Positions 49,166-61,506 of a stretch of 64,000 nt of DNA are shown in pieces. The stretch is from positions 1,612,001 through 1,676,000 of the forward strand of contig JARWMV010000233.1 in the NCBI GenBank assembly GCA_030998015.1. The letters run 5' to 3'. How positions within the stretch are numbered: position 1 is the stretch's first letter; each line of letters opens with the position of its first letter. The position numbers and the translations under genes are program-made. The notes below the pieces were generated by a model. The model worked only from the letters and a program-made list of their open reading frames with translations, had not been told where the DNA came from and made no database searches. The stretch comes from Ceratorhiza oryzae-sativae (lineage: Eukaryota; Basidiomycota; Agaricomycetes; Cantharellales; Ceratobasidiaceae).

Positions 49166-50343
49166 TATGTTCGCTAGGAGCTCCAGATTTACGGTCCTGT
49201 AACTAGATGCTTCAGAAACATATTCTCGATTTGTCGAATTTATTCAGTAGCCACTTTCGCGGTGATTTGACGGATATCCTGAGCCTAGTGGTATGGTTTT
49301 CGTTAGAATGTCGCCTAAATCTAAATATCAGTAAAGAATATTCTCATAAAACCTGGACTTCAGTTCATACTTGGGGGCTTGACCAACAACTTCAACCCGG
49401 GATTTGAGGAGTGTAGCTGACACATCTTAGATCGTACAAATATAGCAGCCCAAGCTCACGCCAGTGTGTCAGTTTATGCTGCGCCTTCATTCGACTCCCC
49501 TCGGACTAGCCTTCATTGGCTCCAACCCGTTGTCCATATGAACCTCTAAAAATCCGGCAAGCTGGGCCCCTTTCTATTTTATCTCAAAACCTCATGGATT
49601 TATACCGACTCCATTTTGTTCTCATAATCGCCTCCGAGGTTCGGAAACAAGCTTTCGTATCTAAGCCCTTTCCTGAGCTCTGCATCATAGCTCAATGATC
49701 ACTCCGACATTCCATCCTCCTAGTCCCGACTCAACCACACTCTTTCTGGGCTGAGAATTTCGTATGGATATACACATACAGACATGCACATATCTAACTG
49801 CCACTTTAGGAGAACCGCGTGAATGTACCATGGTTATCAAACTTGAAACTCTTGAAAAGTTCGGACAAATTACGGTCACAAAGCCGGGGAACGTACAACA
49901 CGAGCATGCGTTGGCTCAGCGGATGTACGTTTAGGCAGTGCTAGTGATTAGTCATGCCTCGGGTACCCTGGTATAGACTTGATTTGAACCTTGGGGCAAC
50001 TCTCTGCTGGTATACGTCGATAATAATTTTAGTCAACTACAGGAATTTACTGTTGGAAACTATATTTCTTCGTATCCTCTTGTCATCACAACCCTAGCCC
50101 GACAATGTAAAAAGCGTGAGTGGTCGAGCCGATCAAGTGCATAAAATGATTTACCTGTGCAAACTTATGTTAAGAAACGAGTAATCCCCCCGTACGATAA
50201 CCGTACCCAAGTAAGCATGAACCAGAGCTATAGGTTCACCCTATGATCGCAGGCGAGGCTCAAGTGACATGAATGCGCACGTGTGCCTGGCCTTCGTTCG
50301 GCAAAACAGGAGCAAAAACACTCACCCGGTACGCCAAGAACCG
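49166..50343. other. intergenic between xylanases 2 and 3
   Basis: About 1.2 kb without a recognisable gene, RNA or repeat. Confidence 0.4.
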
Positions 50344-50522
50344 GTCACCTGAGTCGGTTGATACGGGGTTCGTTGATCCTCATAAACAACCATTAAGTGA
50401 TCGTGTAGTCACCCAATTATGCTGCTGACGGTAAATCTGCGGAGAACCACCTGGCCGTGCCGAGCCATGTCTCAGCAAATTACGTTCACAAGTTGAGAGT
50501 TTCCCCATGGGGACACGCCTAG
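50344..50522 (+). promoter_or_regulatory. xylanase 3 upstream modules
   Basis: Contains GTCACCTGAG (50344-50353), TTGATCCTC (50373-50381), AAATCTGCGGAGAACCA (from 50433) and CCCCATGGGG (50513-50522). The first two are in the reverse order relative to copies 1 and 2. A TATAAAA-like word lies at about 50556, some 70 bases before the start codon at 50629. Confidence 0.55.
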
Positions 50523-50628
50523 TTATCATATACGAGCGTGTAGCTAGGAGAACGGTATAAAAGCGCAGAGTGTTTTCAAGAGAAAGGCATCGATTCACTC
50601 GCTCTCTCACTTAATTAGAGCATCCAAT

Positions 50629-52006
50629 ATGGTGACCACTAGTGGGCAGCTTGCTGCTCTTGCAATGGTTGCGGCTATCATGCCTCACATTGCAGTTGCA
50701 GTTCCAGTCTATGGACAGTGTGGTGGTATTGGCTGGACCGTGAGTGGATGTGGAACGAGCATTCCAAATAACATAACTGACTTGCAATATGGTTTCAAGG
50801 GAGGAACTACTTGCGACTCTGGCAACACCTGCACCAAGATCAACGACTACTACTCCCAATGTTTGCCTGGTGGAAGCGGCGGCGGAGGTGGAGGTGGAGG
50901 CGGAGGAGGAGGCGGTGGAGGAGGAGGATCGACCGGTGGACTCGATGCTCGTATGAAGGCCAAGGGTAGGAAGTACTTTGGTACTTGTGCCGACGCCAAT
51001 ACCCTGGGCGTCAGCCAAATTGCAAGCATCATCAAGTCTGAATTCGGATGCCTCACTCCTGAGAACAGCGCCAGTCAGTGCATATACCCTTTTGTTGAGG
51101 TGGAAAAACAATTGACATTCGCCGGTTTACAGAGTGGGATTCAACTGAGCCGAGCCAAAACAACTTCAACTTTGGCGGGTTCGACACTCTTGTCAACTTT
51201 GCTCAGACGAACGGCAAACTCGTCCGCGGCCACACTTTTGTCTGGCATTCGCAGCTCCCAAATTGGGTGTCAAGCATCTCGAACTCCGCCACCTTGACAT
51301 CCGTGATGCAGAACCATATCAGCAAGCTCGGTGGGCGCTACGCCGGCAAGATCTACGCCTGGGACGTAGTCAACGAGTGAGTATATGCTTGATCAATATA
51401 TACAAAGCCCACCCTCAACCCACTTTCCTCAGGATCTTCAACGACAACGGCAGCTTCCGCTCTTCCGTTTGGTACAATGTCCTCGGCAGTGGCTTCGTCG
51501 CTACCGCCTTCAAGGCTGCTCGTGCCGCTGATCCCGGCGCGAAGTTGTACATCAACGACTACAACCTCGACAACATGGGATGGGCGGCACCAAAGGTCAA
51601 CGCTGTCGCCAACCTTGTCAAGACCCAGCGTGCTGCTGGTGTACCTATCGATGGTATCGGCTCGCAGACTCACTTAGGAGTAAGCTTGTTTCATGTCAGA
51701 ATTTCAATCCTCTCTAATCAATTTATTTAGGCTGGCGGTGCTTCAGGTGTCCCGGCAGCCCTAAGCACCCTGGCGGCTAGCGGCGTGCCCGAAATCGCGC
51801 TTACCGAGCTGGATATCGCTGGTGCATCGTACAGCGACTACGCAGCTGTGACCAAGGCCTGCCTGAATATTCCCAATTGCATTGGTATCACGGTCTGGGG
51901 TGTCTCGGACAACTATTCGTGGCGCAACGGCGACAACCCACTCTTGTGGAACGGGAGCTACCAGAAGAAGTCTGGCTACGACGGCGTCATCTCCGCCTTG
52001 TCTTAA
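50629..52006 (+). CDS. CBM1-GH10 endo-beta-1,4-xylanase, copy 3 (polyglycine linker)
   Basis: Secreted xylanase with intact frame. Signal peptide [23 protein letters not shown]1 ([31 protein letters not shown]); then, instead of the Ser/Thr linker of the other copies, a run of 17 glycines followed by ST. GH10 starts [20 protein letters not shown] and includes WDVVNE (acid/base; Leu to Val change beside it), [22 protein letters not shown] (nucleophile) and [17 protein letters not shown], ending DGVISALS. Exon joins match copy 2. No intron separates the linker from the GH10 start here, whereas copies 1 and 2 have introns in the linker. Confidence 0.95.
50878..50928 (+). repeat. GGN codon repeat encoding 17 glycines
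   Basis: In-frame run of GGA/GGC/GGT codons between CBM1 and GH10 of xylanase copy 3. Pure glycine, mixed third bases. Likely produced by slippage of a GGN tract that replaced the Thr/Ser linker seen in the neighbouring copies. Confidence 0.9.
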
Positions 52007-54402
52007 ATTTGTACTCGGATTCGCCCAAGCTGATAGATTTGTATGCTCGGATTTCCCCGAGAATATATCGCCGGCTCTGGCCGTTTTGAATTTCTGAAAT
52101 GAGTGTGAATAAGACGTCAGGAGTGCCCATGGTCGAGCTTGATGGCTGGTAGTGGTAGGGTAACTGCATGGTAGGATTCGACTTTGTAACAGGGCCATAG
52201 CGATCACTCTGAGCGATTACATGCTATTACTGAACCTAATTGTACATCACTTGAATCGACACTCGGGGAGGCGGGCTTTCTGGTTAGCATATCTGGTGTG
52301 CACACGCAATTCTCGAGATGTATGCACCTAATTAGGTCTAAGGTGTTTTCAACGCGAACCCTCGGTTGATTCAAAAACGAGATGGTATGACGTTTACTAT
52401 CAGAAACTGAGATAGTTATCACTATGCACATCGATTAAACGGGTTTGCAGACCGGCGTTCCTAGCAGTTTGTTATGCTCTCACTCGCCAATAGAACCCGA
52501 GAATAAATTGCTCTAGGATGTGCGCAAGTATCCCTACCACTCAAATGTTGGGGCACGGAGTTGAACTTGCTCATTTATAGGTCAAGGAACCATGCAGATA
52601 GTAGATCAACGGATGCAGAAACCAACCTCCTGACATGCGATAGCAACAAAATTGATTTATTGATCTACAGGTATTCAGATCCAGACGATTGGCGCTCTAG
52701 AGAGGGATCGAACCCCCCCCCCCCGCTCACCGATGGTTGGTCAGAAAGTTTCTCAGGGAAGCAGGGAAACAAAGCTTAGTCGTGGCAGTAAGTGTCAATT
52801 AAAACGCTAGTCCCTACGCTTCAGCCGAATGCAAGTTCGAACCCGTCTAAGCACTAAATATAAGACGAACAAGGGCTACGCGGACGCCACGAAGCTTCTG
52901 GCTGCCACTTTGTTCGCAAACGCCAGCGACTGAATTGGGATGCTAAATTCATACTAGACTCAATCCTTAAATTGGGACGCCGGTGCTTATGTGCTTCTTT
53001 TGTTTGCCGTTTCTCACAATTCTCGTCGTCGATCCCCAGCGACTCAGATTTGAAGCAGGGGTAGGATATACATGCTACCTACACTGGCCCCGTTCTCCAT
53101 ATCTTGATGATGATGGACCGCTGTTCAAATTGCCGTTTAGGCGCAACTGGATATATCTATTTGTCATGACCGCCATATCCGTGCATCACATGAAGCTATG
53201 TCCTGAACGTGGAGCTTCTGAGGATATACGTCATAGATGGTGCCGACCATCGCGCCCGAGGCTACACTTGATCTAACAAAATGGTTGTGCAAGGTGAGTC
53301 CAAATTGACGTCAGTGCCACGGGCTGCCCTCCTTCGCGAAGTGCTTCTAGTCCTGCCAGTGGCGCTCCACACGAGGGCGCAGGGGGCGCCAACGCGGCCC
53401 ATTAAAATAACGTTAAAAGCTGAGCGTGCCGAACACATGTGTACCCGGAACGGCAAGAATAGGGGGCAAAAACGGCAGGTGTCTTACGAGAACGAGATGA
53501 TCCTCACCCCTATTTTGCGTGACGGTGTGACGTGATAGGACTCTCCGGGGGGTTGGGGCGGATTTTGATTGGATGATCAGAGCGTGGATTAGACTGTGGC
53601 GATTTGGCTCTAATGCTCATATGGGTAGCGCGGTTTGCAAAAGCTGCAAATTTATACATAAAATTTTGTGAGCTCCGCACTTTGTTTGTTCGGTTAGCGG
53701 GGATGTTTCAGCTGGAGTATGGTGGTTTCAAGGTGCGATCGGAGACCTTTTCCGGTTGAGGTATTATTGATTTGAAATAAAATATGCCAGGATGGTGGTT
53801 TATGACGTTTGAATTGGGTAGATCAAGCGGAAAGTGTTTGTGCTTGCTGAGTGTTGGGTGCTCTTGTTCAGAGTTCGCACGCACTCATTTCACCTCGAAC
53901 AAAATTTCTTCGACGCGTGGAGGGGTTCTTCAATCGAGCACGGAAAGATAACGCTACCTCAGGGCTGCAAGCTGATAGAATTTGCGGTCAGCAGTGTGTG
54001 AGAAATGGGCGAGGAATTATCGCGTAAAGAAAGACCAAATTGTAGTATGGGGCGTCACGCCTGTGGTCGCTTGTGCTGGCCCCACCTAGAGGAAGTGGAG
54101 AAGCAATTCAGGGGGTGGCCCCTGGATGCGCGGGGCCAAGATGGGGCCGGCGGGGCGAACTCGATGGCTCAATAGGAAAAAAAAAAGTCGGAGGATCGGT
54201 TGGGATGACGACGGCGAGGAGTATTCTGGCGATGTCCTGCTGTATGTCCGCGAAGAGTGACCGTTTAGCCTTTGTGGTGGCGAGCCAGATGGTCGGGACG
54301 GATGTGACTGAGCAGGGCATGGGGTCACGGGATTGGGCACGTGCTACCATTATTGACCCCCGCTTCGAGCCGAGCACATTCTCATCCCACTCTCGTCGAC
54401 GC
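52007..54402. other. intergenic, long 5' region of the histidine kinase
   Basis: About 2.4 kb. It holds a poly-C run at about 52712-52723 and no supported gene. A tRNA-like T-arm word nearby (52700-52712) does not extend to a cloverleaf. The last kilobase is probably the kinase promoter. Confidence 0.4.
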
Positions 54403-57400
54403 GATGGCGAGCAACACCCCCCCGGCGACGGGCCATCCGTTTACGGCGCACCTTGTCGCGGTGCTGAGCATCTACGAACTGGGCCCGGGTCGACCAGGTG
54501 AGTTACGCGCTGCAGACATGCCCCTCCCCTCATGCGTTTGCAGTGCGCGCGCTGCCCTCAAGCCGACGCTCACAGCTCTCTTCCCGCCCGTCGCGTGCGC
54601 TGTCCGTTCCGCCTGCGCCATCTACGACGCTGTCCCCGCCCCCCGCTGTCCCGCTCTTCGCAGGCGCCGCCCCCCTCCCCCGCTACGACGGCCCGCGCGA
54701 CTGGCAGACCGATGCCATCGAGCGCTCGCTCGGCCGCATCGCTGCGCGCATGTATGCCGCCGAAGCCCAGCTTAGCGAACTCCGCAACGGCGACAACGGC
54801 CCGCGGCACCCGGACAGCGGCAGCGACGGCGGCAGCAGCAGCCCCCACCAGAACGGCGTCAAGAAGCGTCGCGAGAATCCGGTCACGCCCGACGCCGGCG
54901 CGAGCTACCCGTGGCCTGGACCTGGTGTGCGATTTGACGACATCCCCTCGACGATCGCCAGCACCGAGACTGACATGGGCGAGGAGCTTGAGGACCCGGA
55001 TGCAGAGACGCCCCAGCCCAGACTCCGCCTCAAGCCAGGCGTCATCGACTTGAGCACTCTTGCTGCCTCCAACAACTCGCATCGTCCCGTCGCCCTCTCC
55101 CGCACAGGACCCCGCTCCGCACCGTCATCCAGCATCGGCCCCACGATGCCTTCGTTCTCATGTCCCACGTGTGGCCGTCACACCCAGAGTCTTGCGACCG
55201 CCGCACCTGACGTCATCCATGCCCCCGGTCCGCTCGACGTAGTTACGCCTGCCGGTGCCATGGGCCTCGGCTTGTCCCATGAAGCGGCTGCAGAGCTCCG
55301 TCAGCAGCTTGGATTCGACAACCGCTTCGAAGACGCCGGAAGCCCCCTCGTTTTGCCTCCTGGTCCGCTCAGCGCAGCCGCGTTTGAAAGCGGTGAGCAC
55401 GATCTTGTGATCCCTTGTATATTTGTATGCTGATTCCCGTGATAGGCATGTCGGCGGTTGAGAGCTTAAATTGCTCAAGGCTCAGGTTCAGGATGTTGCG
55501 CGTGTATGCAAGGCGGTGGCAGAGGGCGATCTCAGCCAAAAAATTACGGTTCCGGTTCAGGGAGTGGTCATGGTTCAACTGAAGGATGTAATCAATACCA
55601 TGGTGGATAAACTTGGGCGATTTGCACAAGAGGTGTGTCGGACGCGCATTTAATTTGGCGTCTGCTGATTCCATTCATTTGCTAACCCCCAAAAACGCGT
55701 TCTTCGAAATTCCTGGTTCCTCGGCTTAGGTCACTCGAGTGTCTCTCGAAGTCGGCACGGAAGGACGGCTCGGCGGTCAAGCTATCGTGCGCGATGTGCG
55801 CGGAACATGGAGCGAACTCACCACTGTCGTCAATCGCCTCGCGGCGAATCTTACGAGTCAGGTGCGTTGAGAACGATCAGTCAGCCCATGCTGTTTTCGC
55901 AAATTTCCCGCGCCCCGAGGCCGAGCATATTTTTTATGCTCGTTCTTTGTGATTCATAACCGGAAAGTGGAGGTGGCGGTGGAGGCTGTGCGCTCTCCAT
56001 CCCTGTTTGCCGGATCCGACACACATGTCGCAATTGCTGGGTTTGGGACAGCGTTTGGCTACTTGGCCTCACTTCTACAGCAGGGGCATGCATGGATGGG
56101 TCTCGTGGGGTATAGAAGCCGTAGAATGAGCCTCGTGTTGATGGCGTGGTCAGTCATATGAGCGCGGAAGAATAGGGGCTTCAGGGGTAGCTGAATTCGG
56201 ACGCCCATCGCTTTCCATGTCCTATATTTGGCATTTGCATGCTCGGTGCTTATTCTTGCATTTGTCAGGTCCGAGGTATTGCAGAGGTCACCAAGGCTGT
56301 GGCCAAAGGCGACCTTTCTAAACAAATCGGTGTGGATGCAAAAGGTGAAATTCTTGAATTGAAAAATACGGTTAATGCTATGGTTTGTCCAATTGCGTTT
56401 CAGCCTCGAACAGACGACTGATGTTGGATTTTTTAGGTCGTCCGTCTGCGTATGTTTGCTGGCGAAGTAACACGTGTGGCGCTGGATGTGGGCAGTCGTG
56501 GAATTCTCGGAGGGCAGGCTTATGTCCCGGACGTCGAGGGTGTTTGGCAAGAATTGACTGATAATGTGGGTGCATATGATGACATTGCATTTCTGGGGCT
56601 AAATCGAGTCACAGGTGAACCGAATGTGCTCCAACTTGACGAACCAGGTGCGGTCGATTGCGCTGGTGACAACTGCTGTGGCCGAGGTAGGTAGCCAGAC
56701 TCAAAGCTCAACCCCCCGGGTGCTGAATCTAGACTCAGGGAGATCTTACACGAAAAATCGATATCGAGGTCGAAGGAGAGATGCTGGCGCTCAAGACCAC
56801 TGTGAACAGCATGGTGGACCAGCTTGGCACGTTTGCGAGTGAAGTAACACGTGTGGCCCTTGAAGTCGGTACGATGGGTATACTCGGTGGACAGGCCAAG
56901 GTTGAAGGAGTCCAGGGAACGTGGGCTGATCTGACGACGAATGTGAACGTGAGTGTGACATGATGCTTTTGTTCAATGGATTCTAATGTCTGCTCTTGCA
57001 GAACATGGCATCCAATCTGACAAATCAAGTGCGCTCCATTGCCCGAGTCACGACTGCTGTCGCACACGGAGATCTTCGTCAACTTGTGGAAGTCGATGTG
57101 CAGGGTGAAATGCTGATGCTCAAGAATACCGTGAACAGCATGGTGGCCCAACTCGATACTCTCGCGAGTGAGGTATCCCGCGTTGCGCTCGAGGTCGGAA
57201 TAGAAGGCAAGCTCGGCGGCCAGGCTGTTGTTCAGGGAGTGGAGGGCGTGTGGAAGACTTTGACGGATAACGTGAACTTGATGGTAAGCCGTCACCTACA
57301 CGAGATGAGGATCAGGAGCTGATTGGGAGCAGGCTCTGAATTTGACCACTCAAGTGCGATCGATCGCTGAGGTTACGACTGCTGTGGCACGAGGAGACTT

Positions 57401-60189
57401 GAGTAAGACGATCGATGTGGATGTCAAAGGAGAGATCTTGGATCTGAAGATCACGGTGAACCGAATGACGGATAGTTTGCGCATATTCGCTGCTGAGGTC
57501 ACTCGGTGAGTTGAATGCCTGGATGACCATTTGAGGAGAGGCTGATTGCTTGGACAGTGTCGCGCGTGAAGTCGGAACCCTCGGAAGGCTGGGTGGTCAA
57601 GCGTTTGTGCCAGGTGTCGCTGGAGTGTGGAAGGATCTGACGGATAACGTGAACGTCATGGCTGCGAACGTGAGCGATTGTTCTAGTATAAAATATGAAT
57701 TGACGCTGATGTCTGTGACCTATAGCTGACTCTACAAGTGCGCGCGATCGCTCGGGTTACTGTCAGTCCTATTTTTAATGTTTTCTGGCAGGATCTGACC
57801 CGATCCATAGACTGCCGTGTCTGTTGGAGACCTGACAACCAAAGTCGAGGGTGTCGATGTTGCTGGTGAAATCTTGGACCTTGTGAACACGATCAACGGA
57901 ATGGTGGACCAACTTGCGGTGTTTGCTGCTGAAGTCACGCGGGTCGCACGAGAAGTCGGCACAGAAGGAAGGCTAGGTGTCCAGGCAAGGGTTGAGGGCA
58001 TGCAGGGTAGTTGGCAAGCCATCACGTACGTTTCTTTCTTGATCAACCTGGTAAGATACTGACATGAGCTGGGAAAATAGGGTCTCTGTGAACACCATGG
58101 CCTCCAACTTGACGTCCCAAGTCCGAGGGTTTGCACAAATCTCTGCGGCAGCCACTGATGGTGACTTTACGCGATTCATCACCGTTGAAGCAAGTGGAGA
58201 GATGGATTCGCTCAAGACGCAGATCAACCAAATGGTGTACAATCTGCGAGAGAGTATCCAGAGGAACACGGCTGCGCGTGAAGCTGCCGAGCTTGCAAAC
58301 AGGTCCAAGTCTGAGTTTTTGGCGAACATGAGTCACGAAATTAGGTGCGCTTTTGTGTTTTTTTGCGACGTGAGGGCGTGGGGCTAATTTGGGGCTGGTT
58401 TAGGACTCCGATGAACGGAATTATTGGCATGACGGATTTGACGCTCGATACCGAGTTGACACGAACGCAAAAGGAGAACTTGCTGCTTGTTCACCAGCTT
58501 GCCAAGTCTTTGTTGCTGATTATCGATGATATCCTCGATATTTCCAAGAGTGGGTCTTCATCTTATGTGGAACATACCAGTATTGATTTTGGAGCAGTCG
58601 AGGCTGGCAGGATGACGATGGAACAGGTTACATACTCGCTGCGTGGCACCGCCTTTGGGATCCTCAAGACGCTCGTCGTTAGGGCTCACCAACAAAACCT
58701 CGATTTGTTCTACGAAGTTGACCCAGAGATTCCTGACCAAGTTATTGGTGACTCGCTCCGTCTGCGTCAGGTCATCACTAATCTCGTCGGCAACGCAATC
58801 AAGTTTACGCCAAGCAAGCCTAACAAAAAGGGCATGGTGTGCTTGTCGTGCAAGCTTGTGTCAATGGATGAGCATACTGTCACCGTCCGATTCTGTGTCG
58901 AGGACACCGGTATTGGTATCAAGCAGGACAAGCTCGCGATCATTTTCGATACGTTCTGTCAGGCTGATGGGTCCACGACTCGAGTAAGTGGAGGGTCAGC
59001 CTTATTTGGGTGATAGCTAATATGTTTAATAGGAATATGGTGGCACTGGTCGGCCTATCCATTTCGAAACGCCTTGTCTCTCTTATGAATGGTCAAATGT
59101 GGGTCGAGTCCGAGGTCGGAGTTGGCTCCAGGTTCTACTTTACCATCACCGCCGAGATCTCGCGACCGAACACGGCACAGAGTATGACCAAAGTTCAGCT
59201 GTACAAGGACCGCACGATTCTGTTTGTGGATACGCTCGGTGACCGGTCAGGTGTGGCAGAGAGGATCGAAGAGCTTCAACTGCGACCGTTCGTGGTTCGT
59301 GATATCAGCCAGGTGCGGACAAGAGCAAGATACCGTTTATCGATACGGTTATTTTGGATTCGCTCGAAGTGGTGAGTTTTATACTCATGATGTCGAAAAT
59401 GGGCGAAACTGAAGGTCATTCTAGACCGAGAAATTGCGCGAGCTCGATCATCTCCGATACACCCCCGCCGTGCTCTTGACACCCGTTATGCCCCGACTAA
59501 ATCGTGAGTTTCCCGGGCCAAATGCTGAGACATTCATTAATGGGAGTACCGACAGTCACCTGGTGTCTCGAGAACTTTATTTCCGGCCACGTTGCTACAC
59601 CTTCCTCACTCGACGATCTTGCCGAGGCACTCGCAAAGGGTCTCGAAGCTAACGCGTCTCAACCCGAGGTCACACCTAGTGACGTTATGTACGACATTTT
59701 GCTGGCTGAGGACAACGTGGTCAATCAGCGTGTTGCCGTCAAGATCCTCGAGAAGTTTGGCCACAAGGTTCAGATCGCTGAGAATGGCCAGTTTGCGGTT
59801 GATGCTGTCAAAGCTCGGCACGCTGAGAACCGGATGTTCGACGTTATTCTGGTGCGTGAAATGATTCGGTTTTTGCGATTAGATCTAATGAGATACATAG
59901 ATGGACGTGTCGATGCCGTTCATGGGTGGGATGGAGGCGACAGAGATCATTCGCGCATATGAGATCGAGCAGGGTATTCGTCGAACACCAATTATTGCCT
60001 TGACCGCGCACGCCATGATTGGTGACCGCGAGCGCTGCATACAGGCGGGAATGGTGAGTTTATATGCCTCGTTCGTTTATCGATATTTCTCATAGGCTTT
60101 CCTAGGATGAGCACGTCACAAAACCACTGCGACGAGCGGACTTGATGAATGCGATCAAGCGCCTTGTCTCGCAGAATGCCGCCCACTAG
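54403..60189 (+). CDS. os-1: Group III hybrid histidine kinase (Nik1/Os-1/Hik1)
   Basis: Cytosolic osmosensing hybrid kinase feeding the HOG MAP-kinase pathway; in other fungi it is the determinant of phenylpyrrole and dicarboximide sensitivity. After a low-complexity N-terminus (residues about 1-330), about seven HAMP repeats of roughly 90 residues follow, each with an AVAxGDL core (for example [28 protein letters not shown]) and a GTxGxLGGQA turn. Then the H-box [16 protein letters not shown]-box [11 protein letters not shown]1 VEDTGIGI, and a receiver with LLAEDN, phospho-acceptor Asp in VILMDVSMP, TAHA and VTKPL, ending SQNAAH. No transmembrane helix. Three small losses are inferred: one base near 55467 (SAVE-ELKLLK), two bases near 59056 inside the G2 box (GGTG-LGLSIS), and one base near 59309 ([11 protein letters not shown]). 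Many introns interrupt the HAMP array at non-equivalent sites. Confidence 0.94.
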
Positions 60190-61011
60190 GCGCTTGTTCC
60201 TATGATCTATTTGAATATTTTTGCTATCGTGCGTCGTTCTCTATTCCTTGCCTCTTAGTCTCATGTTGTTATATGAATCATTTGTGTCAAATCCTGTGCC
60301 CCAAGTTTTTTTTATATTTGGATGTCTCCTTGCATTTTCTGCACCGGCCCTTCATACCTCTGAACGCCGATCAGCTGAGCTGGTGCTGTGTATCCAAGCC
60401 TGCAATGTTTTTTTCTTTGCCTCCTTCGTGTCTATAATATCTATTCTTCCCGGAGTGTCTGTGCCAATTCATTTCCATTTATATCTCATGCAGGGGATTG
60501 CTGTGGGAACAATTTCAAGCCCGTCCACAACTCGGATCATATCCGCTACCAGGGTGTTATTAGATTTCAACGTATGGAGCGCTTGCACCCAGAATTTACA
60601 CTGATGTGAATTTTGATATACGGAGGCCCTGCTGCTTGGTTCGACGTACTCACTCGGGCACTGAGCGAGCTGAAAAAGATATTAGCCCGGCTTTAGGCAG
60701 AGATTCGGGTGCCAGACAACCGTCGGTGCGGAGCCTCGTACCTCTCGCGCCCACAGTACCGCCATCGCACGCAGGGCGAACCAGAAGCCTTAACTATAGC
60801 TTCTTGGACTACCCTTCTTAACGATCCTGTATCATTGATGAAGCAGTGGAACACAGCTCGCGGGGGATAAACTGCGCAAACTCGACCAACAGAAGCGTCG
60901 GACAGCACACGCTACCCCTCGACCTCGCACAGAGGTCTGCGACCAGGTGTGGCTATGTATGCCCTCGCCTTGTTCTCAAGAGTCCCCGCCCCCGCCCATA
61001 ATTTGAATCAC
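60190..61011. other. intergenic downstream of the kinase
   Basis: About 820 bases, pyrimidine-rich at first (3' flank of the kinase). No recognisable gene. Confidence 0.45.
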
Positions 61012-61024
61012 ACATTAAATAGTT
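61012..61024. repeat. target-site duplication, right end of LINE (minus-strand 3' side)
   Basis: ACATTAAATAGTT, a perfect 13-base match to 61494-61506. It abuts a poly-T run, which is poly-A on the element's strand. The last two bases could belong to the tail, so the duplication is 11-13 bases. Confidence 0.82.
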
Positions 61025-61493
61025 TTTTTTTTAAATCATGTATATTATAGTCGTTTCAAGGCCAGGCCTTATGGTGCGACTTTCTAGCTACAGTAAAAGT
61101 ACGGTACGAGAAAAGAGAGAGATGACGGGAACTCCTGCCACTAGACGACAAACTATACTACGCTGGTGCATGCTAGACTAGAGTACTGTGTGCTATAACT
61201 ACGGTGCGTGCGGGAGAGGGAACTACAAATTAACGTAAGTAAGTGGAGAGACGACGTGTGCGCCGGACATATTCCAGAAGCGCATTAAGACCAGAACGAG
61301 AAGAAAAAAGATACGAAAGCGAGAGGTACTGCCCCCCTTTAGTGGTCAAGACGTGCTGCCGAATAGCCATATATTTTGGACAGTGCAGGACGAAGTGCGA
61401 GACCGATTCCTTAGCTTCGCCGCAGGCCTCACAAGCAGGCGAATCGACGAGGCGGAGGACGTGGAGGTGTTTCTGAAGTTGAACGTGTCCGGT
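61025..61493 (-). mobile_element. 5'-truncated non-LTR (LINE-type) retrotransposon insertion
   Basis: On the minus strand about 469 bases lie between two direct repeats and end in a short poly-A (poly-T at about 61025-61032 as written). The 5' part encodes the C-terminal end of a LINE polyprotein: LHVLRLVDSPACEACGEAKE, SVSHFVLHCPKYMAIRQHVL, the Cys-x2-Cys-His-Cys (CEAC...HFVLHC) region that follows RNase H/reverse transcriptase in fungal LINEs, ending YVRRTRRLSTYLR. The reverse transcriptase itself is absent. Flanking duplication, tail and 5' truncation together are the signature of target-primed reverse transcription. The clean duplication suggests a fairly recent insertion. Confidence 0.85.
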
Positions 61494-61506
61494 ACATTAA
61501 ATAGTT
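61494..61506. repeat. target-site duplication, left end of LINE (minus-strand 5' side)
   Basis: ACATTAAATAGTT, identical to 61012-61024. Confidence 0.82.

Noticed and set aside
52690..52860. tRNA-like T-arm words (GGTTCGATCC on the minus strand, GTTCGAACC on the plus strand)
   Set aside because: Neither could be extended to matching acceptor and anticodon stems, and a poly-C run interrupts the first.
54570..55082. Long minus-strand open frame in the histidine kinase N-terminus
   Set aside because: Antisense shadow produced by GC-rich Pro/Ala/Arg coding; no independent evidence.
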